64,000 nucleotides of DNA from Cognatazoarcus halotolerans (GCF_009800965.1 NZ_WUAF01000010.1:124001-188000); one strand, 5' to 3'. Positions 23,870 to 33,590 are shown, counted from the first letter of the stretch. A program made the numbers and translations. The notes: generated from the letters alone by a model not told the origin.

Positions 23870-25957
23870 ATGGGCCTTGGGGCTCTACCACCGGGCAGCG
23901 ATGCAGAGGCAGCGCTTAGCGTTGTTCTGGGCGGGGCGGTGGTCATAGATCCGCGGAAGAAGCTTTCCTCCGATTTTCGACGTTTTAGAAGACTATTTAT
24001 GAAGCATACCGGTGATCTTGAAATTTCAACCGAGAACTGCGTCCAGTTTTTCCTGCTTGAAGAGGTAACTGGCAACCTGACGATTGCTGTAGGAGACCAA
24101 GCTAAAAACCAGACTTGGCCGTCCTCGATCGAATTGCCGGCCCTAACTTGCGTCGGTGGTTCATTGCTTATTCGCCATTCTTTCGAAGCGCCGAAACTGG
24201 TGAGTGTGGGAGACGGACTTTTCGTCGATGGAGCAGCTACGCTGATGGCGTGTCGCCTAGTAATGGTGGGCGGTGATGTCGAACTGGGCGGAATATCGAA
24301 TTTGCCCCGTCTTGCCAGCGTCGTGGGGGATCTGTCGATATATGATGTATCGTCACCGGATTCTGATGAAGCGGGCGAAGAATCGGTGGATGAGAATCCG
24401 TACGCTGATATGCGGCATTTTTTGCCTGCCCTGTCCAGTGTGAATGGCAGGCTTGCAATTTATGCGGACATCGAATTGCCCTGCCTGACGCTTGTTGGCC
24501 GTTTCTTTCATATTGGTCGGCACAGCAGGCAGGGGAATCGATGGTTCAATTCTCGTCGCGCGGGCTCTAAGGCCAGTTTGCCTCTCCTTGCCAGTGTTAA
24601 AGATTCTTTCACTGTTGTTGATGAGGCAGAATTAAGTGTTCCTTTGTTGATCTTTGTAGGCGGCAATGTGGATATCAGGGCTGACGGTGACCTGCCGGCG
24701 TTAAGAAGAGTGAATGGCGGCCTTGCCATTCGCGACAAGGCTCGTGTCAAGATATCTCTTCTTGAAGACGTCAAAGGTACTGTCGAAATTAATGGCAATG
24801 TTGATTTGCCGATGCTGACCAATGTAGGTGGCGACCTAACGATCAAAGTCGACAATGTTGAACTTCCACAACTCGGCAAGGTGGATGGAAGTCTGGACGT
24901 TGCTTACCGTGCCGAACTTCCATATTTGATTAGCGTTGGCAAGAATCTTACAACATCCTATGTCATCGATTTTGCCGCTCTGCAATATGTGGGTGGGCGC
25001 ATTCACATATGGAGATCGGCGGAATTGCTGGCACCGCACCTTTCTTGCGTCTCTGGAAGTCCATATCCTGCCGATCTTTTCACGCGTCATCCTGGGAATC
25101 TAGAAATCGATGCTTCAAACGCGGAACAGTGGAAATCTCTGGCTGAAGTTGCTGGAGATCTAGCTATCAGAGCGGGTGTAGTGCTTCCGTTGCTGACGAA
25201 GGTTGCTGGAGATCTTGTGGTCGGAGCGGATGCTAATCTGCCGCTGCTAAGGACAATTGGTGGAACTCTTCTCGTTGAAATTAATGTCCGCGCTCACCTC
25301 CCTGAATTGTTAAGGGTTGAGGGCAAATGCCTACTTGGATTTACTAGGGAATGGATTCTTCCTACAGGCGTAGCCTCCTATCTTCCTAAACTTATTAGTG
25401 TAGGGGGTGATCTTCACCCACAGAGGGACTGTCCTATGCCCTCACTTTCCCGTGTTGGCGGAGGCATAGAAGTCTGGGATGGTGATTTTCCGGCGCTCCA
25501 CGCGGTGGGTGGAACACTCAAAATTCATGGTGACGTAAACTTGCCGATGCTGACAAGAGCACAGGGAAGCGTTTATATATACGGTAATGTCGAAGTACCA
25601 AGGCTAATTTCTATCGACGGTAGCCTCTTCATTCAGGAGCGAACGAAAGCTCCTGTGTTGATGTACGTGGGCGAAAAGCTTCATGTCTCCGCCAGCAGCT
25701 GGCTCCCAACGCTCATGGAGGTAGGGAATGAAGTAGAAATATCGGCTTTCGCTCAACTTCCAATGCTGGCCCGCATCAAGGGGTATCTCGAAATCAACGA
25801 AACTGCAAAGCTACCTGCACTTGCTGAGGTTTGTGGACGTGTTCGGATCAAACCCAATAAGACGGCGGCGCTTCCGTTTCTAGCTTTCGTAAATGGAAGG
25901 TCCTGTGAGTCTGGTCGGTATCAAAATGCCAATGCCAAAGATTTTCCTTTGTGGTGA
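23870..25957 (+). CDS. Large beta-solenoid-like repeat protein of unknown function, 695 aa
   Basis: The protein is almost entirely a repeat of about 20-22 residues with the pattern (D/E)LPxLxxVxGDLxIxxxx, for instance LPMLTNVGGDLTIKVDNVE and LPLLTKVAGDLVVGADAN. More than 20 units run from about residue 40 to the end. Regular Leu/Val spacing with a Gly-Asp/Gly-Ser turn suggests a right-handed beta-solenoid or an L-domain/LRR-like fold. There is no signal peptide, transmembrane segment or catalytic motif. The ATG at 23870 follows an in-frame stop closely; an alternative start is at 23999. The gene is visibly richer in A/T than the backbone and lies just right of the IS4 element, so it is probably acquired cargo. 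Confidence 0.65.
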   Translation: MGLGALPPGSDAEAALSVVLGGAVVIDPRKKLSSDFRRFRRLFMKHTGDLEISTENCVQFFLLEEVTGNLTIAVGDQAKNQTWPSSIELPALTCVGGSLLIRHSFEAPKLVSVGDGLFVDGAATLMACRLVMVGGDVELGGISNLPRLASVVGDLSIYDVSSPDSDEAGEESVDENPYADMRHFLPALSSVNGRLAIYADIELPCLTLVGRFFHIGRHSRQGNRWFNSRRAGSKASLPLLASVKDSFTVVDEAELSVPLLIFVGGNVDIRADGDLPALRRVNGGLAIRDKARVKISLLEDVKGTVEINGNVDLPMLTNVGGDLTIKVDNVELPQLGKVDGSLDVAYRAELPYLISVGKNLTTSYVIDFAALQYVGGRIHIWRSAELLAPHLSCVSGSPYPADLFTRHPGNLEIDASNAEQWKSLAEVAGDLAIRAGVVLPLLTKVAGDLVVGADANLPLLRTIGGTLLVEINVRAHLPELLRVEGKCLLGFTREWILPTGVASYLPKLISVGGDLHPQRDCPMPSLSRVGGGIEVWDGDFPALHAVGGTLKIHGDVNLPMLTRAQGSVYIYGNVEVPRLISIDGSLFIQERTKAPVLMYVGEKLHVSASSWLPTLMEVGNEVEISAFAQLPMLARIKGYLEINETAKLPALAEVCGRVRIKPNKTAALPFLAFVNGRSCESGRYQNANAKDFPLW

Positions 25958-26125
25958 TGATGTTTGACGACAACGGAGCGAGTGGTCGTCGTTGGATTAC
26001 GCTGTGTTGAATTTTCTGAGGTCATGCGTGATAGTTCGCACCATAAGAATTCCAGATCCTTCTGTGCGTCTATTACTCACACGGTTCAAATCCAACGCAC
26101 CGAGTTGGGCGACACTCACGGTTTC

Positions 26126-27228
26126 CTAGCGATTTCGCATGGCCTCAACCCGACGAGCGGCTTCCCGTCGCGCGACGACGTGCTGCTCGGCGCTGATGTC
26201 CGGAACGTCGATGCCACCGACCGCGAAGATGTTGCCCGGAATGTCGTCGTCCGCAGGCGACCCGTCTTCGTAAACCGCTTCCATCCGGGTCAGGTCAGTG
26301 CCGCACAGTTCTGCCAGGTGGACCCAGGTCCATGCCTCGACAGGGTCCGGGTCGAAGTCCTCGGCCAGGCGGCGCATGGCTTCGACATCGCCCGCGAGGG
26401 CGGCCTGTCTCAGCAGGGGAAGTACGGTGGCACTGGTTCCCAATCGGTCAGCCAGGTCGAGCAGGCGGGTCGCATCTTCCGGTGCCGCCAAGGATTGGGC
26501 GTGTCGGAAGTCCGCTTCTTCGCCGGTGAGCTCTGCCCACGCCAGCGCCGCATCCGGTCGCCCGAGCCGGGCCCCGGCCAGGTGCTGGCGGTATTGGTCG
26601 AACTGCGCGAGGGCGGCGGCGTAGTTGTCGGCCCATCCCTTCTCGGGGCCGTCGAGTCGGCGACCTGCGAGTTGTTGCCGGTACCAGTGGCCGTCCCGCT
26701 CTTCGGGGGGTCGCATTCCAGCAGCAAGGCGAGGGCATAGTGCGCATCGACATGCTCTTTGGCCGCCAACTGCTCCAGCCCATCGATCAACAGGGTCGAG
26801 TCGAGATCGAGGTCCGGTGCGTTTTGCCAAGAGGATGCTTGGTCGATGCCAACGTCGTCGGGCATCTCTTCGTCGTCGACATCCCACCCGTCTGCGTCGC
26901 CTGCGACCAGCTTCACCAGATATTTGACATCGACAGCGACCAACCGGTGGGTCTCGGCCAGCGCGGTGATGGCCTCGACGATGCGTTGCCTCTCCGCGGT
27001 GGGATAGCCCAAGGCCAGGCAGCGCTTGGATAACCGGGTCAAGTCATCGCTGGTGAACCTCCACGCCTGTCGTACCTGACCGATGACGGCCTCGGCCGCG
27101 AGCGCCGCATGGGAGTTGAAGCCCAGCAGCGCGGCGAGCAGTTCATAGAGGTGGGTGCGACGGACGGCGATCCCGTGCTGGTCGCGAAGTTGGGTGTGTG
27201 CGTCGAAGCACAGTTGCTTGATGCTCAT
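26126..27228 (-). pseudogene. Frameshifted helical-repeat protein with a mobile-element N-terminal motif
   Basis: The N-terminal part is read from 27228 (MSIKQLCFDAHTQL) and the C-terminal part in another frame ending at 26126. The break is at a run of six G at 26705-26710: one extra C in the coding sense restores LLECD-PPEERDGHWYRQQL and a 367-residue protein, and the total length then becomes divisible by three. The N-terminus has HLYELLAALLGFNSHAAL, similar to a motif in the 50229 gene. The rest is helical (AALAWAELTGEEADFRHAQSL, PLLRQAALAGDVEAMRRLAED), like Sel1/TPR-type repeats. A sequencing error in the homopolymer is as likely as a true mutation. Confidence 0.7.
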
Positions 27229-27498
27229 GACAGTTGCTCCTCAAGTGAACCGAGGCGGGTCGGACTATGCGCACACGTTTAATGCCGACGCACCCGGTGT
27301 CGAGGTGTCGCTGAACATGAGGATCGGTAAGGAAGGCCTTCTTTTGCTCGTGTGCAAGCAAGGCGGGCGCCGGGCTCCATTGTATCTATCAGGCATGGTG
27401 CGAGTAAACGCCTGCTGTCCGGCGCGGGGTTGAAGCGAGAGGAAGTCGCGCGAGCATGAATCATCGGAATGTCCCGATATTCATGGAGGAGCGCCGTC

Positions 27499-28827
27499 AT
27501 GGCCTATCCCAACGCACACCCCGTCATCGCCGTGCAGGACGGCGGGACGACGGCTGTGCCGACCCTGCTGGGGCAAGGCCCCGCCCGCATTCCCACCGGC
27601 GGCAAGATCCGCGCCGGCATCAAAGTGCTCACGAAGAAGGCCGCCGGAGAGCCCAAGGCCCAGGCGATCTACGAGCAGGGTGTGGCGGCGGGCCACTCCT
27701 TCGAGCAGATCGAGCGCGCCATCACCGAGGCCCTGCCCGACCTGAAGACGCCGCTGGTGCCGCGCAATGTGCCGTGGTTCACCGTGCGGGCGCAGGACTT
27801 CCCCAATCCCGAGATCGCGCGGGCGATTCTGGAGGCCTATGGCGAGGACCGGGGCGAAGGCCGGCGCCTGTACCGCTTTCCGGTGGTATTCCCCTCCGAC
27901 TACTGGCAGACCGTGATGCCGCACGAACTGGCGGCCTGGGGCACGCACGAGAAGTACTACTGGTCGCAATACTCGGCCGATGGCCGGGTGCGCCACTGCA
28001 TGTGTCATGCCCCGGTTCCGGTCGACGAGACGGGTCGGCGCACGATTCGCCTCTTCGGTGGGCGCAAGACCATGGTCCGCGAGGACAACGGCGGCCTGTG
28101 CGAGCCCGAGTCCTGCCGCGAGTACCAGCAACGCCAGTGCAACCTGACCGGACGCTTCCTGTTCTTCATTCCCGGCATCCGTTCGATCAGCGCCTTCGAA
28201 CTGCACACCAACAGCTTCTATGCGATGAACTCGGCGATTCAGAAATTCGAGACGGTGGGCTTCCTGCGCGGCGGGCGCATCTCGGGCTTCCTCGACCGGC
28301 AGCGCACGCCGTTCTACCTGACCAAGAAACTAATGGAGGTAGCCCACATCGACGAGCAGGGGAGGGCGGTGCGCGTACCCCAATGGATTATCGACCTTGA
28401 GGCGCCGGTGGATGTGACGGCCTTGCTGCGCGAGAACGAGGATGCCGAGACGGCCCTGGTCCAGGCCCAACTGGCGACGCAGGTGCTTCAGGGGTGCTCG
28501 GTTGCGGCGAGCGCCGAGCCGCTACAGCCGGAGGCGGCCGAGAGCCAGGCGGTGACGGCGACCGAGGCGGCATCCGGCGAGGCGCCACCACTGCGCGAAG
28601 GGCATCCCAGCCTTGAGCAACTGATGGCGCGTGTGCAGGCCTACAGGATCGCGCCGGAACGCTACCAGACGTATGCCGATCGGCGGTGGGGAAGGGGCTG
28701 GAAGATCAACCCGCACGGCCGTGCCCGGGCCTGGGACGAACTGGAGCGCTACCGCAACGACCCGCAGGGCTATTTCGACAAGATCGAGAGCGAACTGCAC
28801 CTGGCCTCACGCGGGAGGGCATCATGA
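27499..28827 (+). CDS. Metal-binding/recombination-directionality-factor-like protein
   Basis: 442 residues from the ATG at 27499, with GGAGGAG eight bases upstream. The early segment IPTGGKIRAGIKVLTKKAAG, then VPRNVPWFTVRAQDFPNPEIA and LYRFPVVFPSD, and a cysteine cluster (HCMCHAP and LCEPESCREYQQRQC, four to five Cys) look like the large proteins annotated as hydrolase/metal-binding or Gp3-like recombination directionality factor. I hold that assignment loosely. The stop overlaps the start of the SbcD-like gene as ATGA, so it is the first gene of a three-gene operon with SbcD- and SbcC-like proteins, which points to DNA end processing or recombination. Confidence 0.6.
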   Translation: MAYPNAHPVIAVQDGGTTAVPTLLGQGPARIPTGGKIRAGIKVLTKKAAGEPKAQAIYEQGVAAGHSFEQIERAITEALPDLKTPLVPRNVPWFTVRAQDFPNPEIARAILEAYGEDRGEGRRLYRFPVVFPSDYWQTVMPHELAAWGTHEKYYWSQYSADGRVRHCMCHAPVPVDETGRRTIRLFGGRKTMVREDNGGLCEPESCREYQQRQCNLTGRFLFFIPGIRSISAFELHTNSFYAMNSAIQKFETVGFLRGGRISGFLDRQRTPFYLTKKLMEVAHIDEQGRAVRVPQWIIDLEAPVDVTALLRENEDAETALVQAQLATQVLQGCSVAASAEPLQPEAAESQAVTATEAASGEAPPLREGHPSLEQLMARVQAYRIAPERYQTYADRRWGRGWKINPHGRARAWDELERYRNDPQGYFDKIESELHLASRGRAS

Positions 28828-30134
28828 TCCGCATCGCCCATTTCTCCGATCTGCACTACGGCACCAAGAACCTGTTCGAGGCCGATCGCTGCTTCGGCGC
28901 CGCCATCGACCGCGCCATAGCGCTGGGCGTGGAGGCGGCAGTCCTATCGGGCGATGCCACTGACCATGGCCTGGACTTGCACGCGCCGGCCGCCGAACGG
29001 CTGTTCGCCCAGGTCCGGCGGCTGGCCGATCATTGCCCGGTGCTGATGCTGCAAGGGACTTTCTCGCATGAGCCGCCGGGTACCTTGGCAATCTTCCGGC
29101 TGCTGGGCGGACGGCATTCGGTGCATGTGGCCGAGCGGATCGAGCAGGTCGCCCTTATCGCCGAGGGGAAATGGCTGGCTTCGACGGACTGGTGCTTCGA
29201 CCGGCTGCCGGCCGGTGCTCGCGCGCTGTTTTCCTGCGTACCCACGGTGAACAAGGCCGCGGTCGCGGCGGCGGTCGGTGCGGCGGACGCCGCCCACGCC
29301 GTCGGCGAAAACCTCGCCTGCTTGCTGCGCGGTTACGCGCCGACCCATCGCGCGGCCCGCCGGCAGGGTGTGCCCGCCATCGGTGTTTCCCACGGCACGG
29401 TGTTCGGCTGCATCAGCGAGCACGGCGTGCCGATGGCCGGCTTCGATCACGAGTTCACCACCGGGGCGCTGTTCGCCGCCGAGGCGCAGGCCTTCATGCT
29501 CGGGCACATCCACCGCCATCAGTCCTGGGCCGCAGAAGGCGCGGCAGGCGGGCAATGTATCGCCTATGCCGGTTCCATCAGCCGCTTCCACTACGGCGAG
29601 GAGGGCGAGAAGGGGTTCCTGCTGTGGGAGGTCGATGCTGATCAGGCACGCTACCGGCTGGAGCCCACGCCCGCGCGCCGAACCATCGATATCGTATTCG
29701 ACGGCAAGCCCGACCTCGAGGTCCTGCGTGCCACCGTCGCGCAGCAGGACGTTGCCGGCGCGTTCGTGCGCGTGCGCTGGACCGTCGCCGATGAAGATCG
29801 CCACGAAGTCGACCGCGCGGCGATCGAGCGCCTGCTGGCCGGGGCGACGGAGACCAAGCTGGAAGGGCGGATCGTCCCCGTGGTGCGCACGCGGGCGGCC
29901 GGGATTTCGCAGCTGGCGAATCTGGCGGACAAGGTTCGGGTCTGGGCGCAGGTGACCGAGGCGCGGGCCGATCCGTTGCTCGCGTGCCTGCAGGCGCTCT
30001 CCAGCCAGGCACCGGAAGCCATTGTCGAGGGGGTGCTGCGGAGGCAGGCCGGTCCGGCGTGCGCGGCAGGCGTCGAAACCCCTGTCACCCGGTCTTCGCC
30101 GCAGCCTGATTTGGCGCCTGCGCTGTCGTCCTGA
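28824..30134 (+). CDS. SbcD/Mre11-like metallophosphoesterase
   Basis: 436 residues starting inside the ATGA overlap. The phosphoesterase motifs are present: HFSDLHYG (residues 5-12), a GDATDHG block near 47, a GTFSHE in place of the usual GNH(D/E) near 76, and GHIHRHQ near 230. These form the two-metal centre of calcineurin-type nucleases. A C-terminal capping region (about residues 270-400) follows. It is the expected nuclease partner of the SbcC-like ATPase downstream. The Asn of the GNH motif is replaced by Ser-His, so catalytic competence needs testing. The tail is Pro/Ser-rich. Confidence 0.8.
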   Translation: MIRIAHFSDLHYGTKNLFEADRCFGAAIDRAIALGVEAAVLSGDATDHGLDLHAPAAERLFAQVRRLADHCPVLMLQGTFSHEPPGTLAIFRLLGGRHSVHVAERIEQVALIAEGKWLASTDWCFDRLPAGARALFSCVPTVNKAAVAAAVGAADAAHAVGENLACLLRGYAPTHRAARRQGVPAIGVSHGTVFGCISEHGVPMAGFDHEFTTGALFAAEAQAFMLGHIHRHQSWAAEGAAGGQCIAYAGSISRFHYGEEGEKGFLLWEVDADQARYRLEPTPARRTIDIVFDGKPDLEVLRATVAQQDVAGAFVRVRWTVADEDRHEVDRAAIERLLAGATETKLEGRIVPVVRTRAAGISQLANLADKVRVWAQVTEARADPLLACLQALSSQAPEAIVEGVLRRQAGPACAAGVETPVTRSSPQPDLAPALSS

Positions 30135-30145
30135 CCTTGCCGGAT

Positions 30146-30223
30146 CCGTCCCCTTGGGGACGGGCTTGCAGACCCTTTTTCATGCGGGAGACTGAATGGG
30201 TCATCCCGCAGGAGAACCCCACC
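30146..30223 (+). promoter_or_regulatory. Two-hairpin leader before the SbcC-like gene
   Basis: A perfect stem at 30146-30163 (CCGTCCCC/GGGGACGG around TT) is followed by TGCGGGA (30183-30189) pairing with TCCCGCA (30204-30210), directly before AGGAG and the ATG at 30224. The first hairpin could instead be an attenuator, since five T occur 12 bases later. Confidence 0.45.
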
Positions 30224-32704
30224 ATGCAACCGCTTTCACTCACCCTCAAAGGCTTTCGCGGCATCCGCGATGGCCTGGGACGCGATGTCCTGACCTTGGA
30301 TTTCGAGCGAATGGCCGATGGCGCCGAACTGGTCGCCATCGTCGGCGCCAACGGGCGTGGCAAGACCACCGTGATGGACAACATGCACCCGTATCTCACG
30401 ATGCCCTCACGGGCCGGGGCAGCGGGTCCGGGCGGGTTCTCCTATTACGACCACGTCTGTCTGCCCGAGAACGAGAAAGACCTGATCTGGGCGCACGACG
30501 GCCGTAGTTACCGCTCGCAGGTCGTGGTCCGCCTCAACGGCCGGCGCAAGACCGAAGCCTTCCTGTTCGTGCTCGCCGACGATGGCGCCTGGAAACCGGT
30601 GAAACTGGACGACGGCACCGTGTCCGACGGCAAGGTGGACACCTATACCCGCTGCGTCGACGCCATCTGCGGCAGCGCCGACACCTTCTTCACCTCGGTG
30701 TTTTCGGCGCAGGGCAAGCGGCAGCTGAGCGCCTACCGCAATGCCGAGATCAAGACCCTGCTGGCCGATCTGCTCGGGCAGGAAGAGATTCGGGCGCTCG
30801 GCCAGAAAGCGGCCGAGACGGCGCGTCTCCTCAAGACGGGCCTTGCGGCGATCCGGCAGGAACAGGCCTCGCTGGACGAGGAGGCGCAGCGGATCGAGGG
30901 CGAACGGCGGCCGCTCGACGGCGCCCAGGCTCGCGTCGCGCCGAGCCTGGCTGCCCGCCAGGCTGCCCAGGCCGCGCAGGAGTCGGCGCGAATCCGGCAT
31001 GCCCAGGTGGTCGCCGAGCGCGAGCAGGCGCAAGGCGTGGAAGCGCGCCGGCGACAACTTCAGGGCGAATGCCAAGCAGTGATCCAGGCCGGCAAAGAAG
31101 CCATCGAGGCCTTGCTGGCACAGGATCGTGGCGAGCAACAGCGGCTGGAACGGCTGGAGCAGCGTATCGTCCAGCGTGTCGGTCAGGAGCGCAACCGCCG
31201 GCAGGTCTTGCAGAACCAGCGCCGGCATTGCCTCACCTTGCTGGCGGGTGCGGAAGCCGTCCGGCGTGGGGAGCGCCGTCTGCCTCTGGCAGAGCGCGTC
31301 TTGTCGCTACGATCGGCGCAGGTCGGAACGTGGCGGGAGCACGTTCAACGCCTGACCCAGTGCCAGTCTACGGAGCGGATGGCCCAGCAGAAATTGTCCG
31401 GGATCGAGCGCGAGGCCGGGCAGGCGGTGCTCAAGGCCGAGGAGTTGGCGCGGCGCTTCGGGCTGACCGGCGAGGTGCCGTGTGCGGGTACCGATCTGCA
31501 GGGGCAATGCAAGCTACTGGGCGATGCGCGGGAAGCCCAGGCCCTGATGCCCAGCGCCGAGGGGACGATCCAGCGCCTGGGGCGCGAGAAGTCGACGGTA
31601 CAGAAAGAACTGGACGCCTTACGCGAACAGCATCAGGCCCTCGCCGCTGCGCCGCAGGCATTGGCTCGAGCCGAGCACCGGGCCGAGCGTGCCCGGGCGC
31701 GTGCCTCGCGATTTACGCTGCTGGCCGCCCAGGCCGGGGAAATGGCGCGGGCCCGGGCTACGCTGGCTGAGATCGACCAGGAGTTGACGGAACTGGGGAC
31801 GGCGCCGGGCCCCGATGCCGCGGCTGATCAGCCGGTGGAGACGCCGGAGGAGGCGGCCGAGCGCCAGCAGATCGGCGCGGCACGGCAGGCGATCGCCTAC
31901 CAGCACGAACAGCAGGCCAAACACTATCGCGCTACGCTGGACCGGCTCAAGCAGGCGCTTGCAGCCTTGCCTGCACCTTATGACGAGCAACGCCTGATCG
32001 ATGCGCAGACGAGGATGGAACAGGCGGCACAGTCGGTCACTGCCGCCGAGCAGGCCCATCTGAACGCAGTGCGGGATGCCGAAACCCTGGGTGTCCTGAT
32101 GCAGCAGGCAACGGCCCTGGCCGGCCGCCATGCACGGGTGGCCAGCCGCATCGCTCAGGTCGAAACCGAGTTGGGCAACTGGAACCTGTTCGCCAAGTGC
32201 ATGAGCAACGATGGGCTGATCGCGCTAGCCATCGATGATGCCGGTCCGGCCTTGTCGGCACTCGCCAATGACCTCCTGCTTGCTTGCTACGGTCCCCGCT
32301 TCACGGTGTCGATCCAGACGCTGGTGGAGACGGGAAAAGGCGAGCAGAAGGAGGGCTTCGACATCCTGGTCCATGACGGCGAGTCGGGCGAGAGCAAGAG
32401 CGTCGGCCTGATGAGCGGCGGCGAACGGGTATGGATCAACGAATGCCTGATCCGGGCGGTGGCGCTGTACCTCGCCCAGCATACCGGGCGACGCTACGGT
32501 GCGCTGTTCTCGGACGAGGCCGATGGGCCGCTGGACCCCGAGCGCAAGCGCATGTTCATGGCGATGAAGCGGGAGGTGCTGCGGCTGGGGGATTATCAGC
32601 GGGAGTTTTTCGTGTCCCAGACGCCGGAGCTGACCGCCATGGCGGATGCGGTGATCGATATGGATCTACACAGGGAGCCCCACCAAGTCCCGACCGGAGC
32701 GTAG
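30224..32704 (+). CDS. SbcC/Rad50-like SMC-type ATPase
   Basis: 826 residues. Walker A is IVGANGRGKTTVMDNMHPYL near residue 40. A long Gln/Glu/Arg-rich coiled coil spans about residues 185-650, interrupted near residue 415 by CAGTDLQGQC, a cysteine pair that may replace the classical CxxC zinc hook. The ABC signature is VGLMSGGERVWINECLI near 728, Walker B GALFSDEADGPLDPERK near 763, and an H-loop-like FFVSQTPELTAM follows. With the SbcD-like protein it would form a DNA-end tethering and cleaving complex. The start at 30224 follows AGGAG. Confidence 0.85.
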   Translation: MQPLSLTLKGFRGIRDGLGRDVLTLDFERMADGAELVAIVGANGRGKTTVMDNMHPYLTMPSRAGAAGPGGFSYYDHVCLPENEKDLIWAHDGRSYRSQVVVRLNGRRKTEAFLFVLADDGAWKPVKLDDGTVSDGKVDTYTRCVDAICGSADTFFTSVFSAQGKRQLSAYRNAEIKTLLADLLGQEEIRALGQKAAETARLLKTGLAAIRQEQASLDEEAQRIEGERRPLDGAQARVAPSLAARQAAQAAQESARIRHAQVVAEREQAQGVEARRRQLQGECQAVIQAGKEAIEALLAQDRGEQQRLERLEQRIVQRVGQERNRRQVLQNQRRHCLTLLAGAEAVRRGERRLPLAERVLSLRSAQVGTWREHVQRLTQCQSTERMAQQKLSGIEREAGQAVLKAEELARRFGLTGEVPCAGTDLQGQCKLLGDAREAQALMPSAEGTIQRLGREKSTVQKELDALREQHQALAAAPQALARAEHRAERARARASRFTLLAAQAGEMARARATLAEIDQELTELGTAPGPDAAADQPVETPEEAAERQQIGAARQAIAYQHEQQAKHYRATLDRLKQALAALPAPYDEQRLIDAQTRMEQAAQSVTAAEQAHLNAVRDAETLGVLMQQATALAGRHARVASRIAQVETELGNWNLFAKCMSNDGLIALAIDDAGPALSALANDLLLACYGPRFTVSIQTLVETGKGEQKEGFDILVHDGESGESKSVGLMSGGERVWINECLIRAVALYLAQHTGRRYGALFSDEADGPLDPERKRMFMAMKREVLRLGDYQREFFVSQTPELTAMADAVIDMDLHREPHQVPTGA

Positions 32705-32802
32705 TTGAATACTGGATGCTCGCCGTCGGCATAACGGAGCTATCCGCCGTTTGGCCGCCGTCTACCGTGGCTTGTCGGGCGCCCCGCCGCTAAAATGTCT
32801 GC

Positions 32803-33039
32803 ATGTCGAAAATCCCCGAATCCACGCCTGCATTGAACAGGCTGCGCGCGGCGGCCGGCTTGATCCCCCTTATTGAGGATGGCCTTCGCCAGTCGAAAAT
32901 CACCGCCGAGAAGGCATCTTTGATGGCGGAGTTTTGCAGCTGGGCGGCCCAGCAAGCAACGGAAGGCGGCCCGGATGCCTTACGCCTTGCCGATGACATC
33001 AAAGCGGGCTTGGGACGGCTTAAAACGCTGCTGGTATAG
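32803..33039 (+). CDS. Small helical protein, 78 aa, unknown
   Basis: Starts 98 bp after the SbcC-like gene on the same strand. The sequence (LNRLRAAAGLIPLIEDGLRQ, ASLMAEFCSWAAQQ) is a plausible compact helical protein. The ribosome site is poor, so the call rests on codon pattern. No family is recognised. Confidence 0.45.
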   Translation: MSKIPESTPALNRLRAAAGLIPLIEDGLRQSKITAEKASLMAEFCSWAAQQATEGGPDALRLADDIKAGLGRLKTLLV

Positions 33040-33106
33040 CGGTGGCCGGACGATGCCGGCCGCCGCAACTATCGTGTGGCCCCATTGCGAGAGCTGAATT
33101 GCCGAC

Positions 33107-33415
33107 TCACGCCTCGGGCTCCTGCAAGTCAAAGACCGGTAGGCCATCGATTACGGCCGCTTCGCTATCGAACTTCAGCCAGGCAATACCGGCTTGCTCG
33201 GCGACCTTGAAGATCGCGGCCAGATCGGCTTCCGCCGGGATCCGGTAACAGGGGGCACCGACGTAGATGACGCCACCGCAGTCCGTCGGGTAGGCGTTGA
33301 CCGAGAGCTCGTCATCGGCCAGTTTCAAGCGGGTGCTTGGACTCAGATGCGAGATCGATAACGAGGCCAGCGATTCAGCCTGCGCTCGCAAGCTTTCCAC
33401 GGCGGGCGTTTCCAT
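33107..33415 (-). CDS. Hypothetical protein, 102 aa
   Basis: A small alpha/beta protein: LSISHLSPSTRLKLADDELSV, then GGVIYVGAPCYRIPAEADLAAIF and AGIAWLKFDSEAAVIDGLPVF. This layout is familiar from short conserved proteins of large plasmids and ICEs, but I cannot name a family with confidence. It overlaps the end of the zinc-ribbon gene by 41 bp, so the two are read from one message. Confidence 0.55.
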   Translation of the reverse strand: METPAVESLRAQAESLASLSISHLSPSTRLKLADDELSVNAYPTDCGGVIYVGAPCYRIPAEADLAAIFKVAEQAGIAWLKFDSEAAVIDGLPVFDLQEPEA

Positions 33416-33590
33416 GCGGTTCTCCTTCCTCTTGATTAGACGTCGACTTGGTCTTGGGACGCGTGCCAGTCTGACGACTGAAGTTCATGCCGCAGTCGCG
33501 ACAACGGAACCAGCGCAGGCGCCCCAGCGTACCCAACAGCACGCCGTCACCTGCGCAGAGGGGGCAATGTGAAAGGGTTTTCACCGGCAT
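33375..33590 (-). CDS. Small zinc-ribbon protein, 71 aa
   Basis: The ATG at 33590 (MPVKTLSHCPLCAGDGV) is chosen over the upstream frame because the conserved part begins there. Two CxxC pairs, CPLC and CRDC, 21 residues apart form a zinc ribbon, followed by a basic C-terminus. Probably nucleic-acid-binding. It overlaps the next gene's start. Confidence 0.5.
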   Translation of the reverse strand: MPVKTLSHCPLCAGDGVLLGTLGRLRWFRCRDCGMNFSRQTGTRPKTKSTSNQEEGEPHGNARRGKLASAG

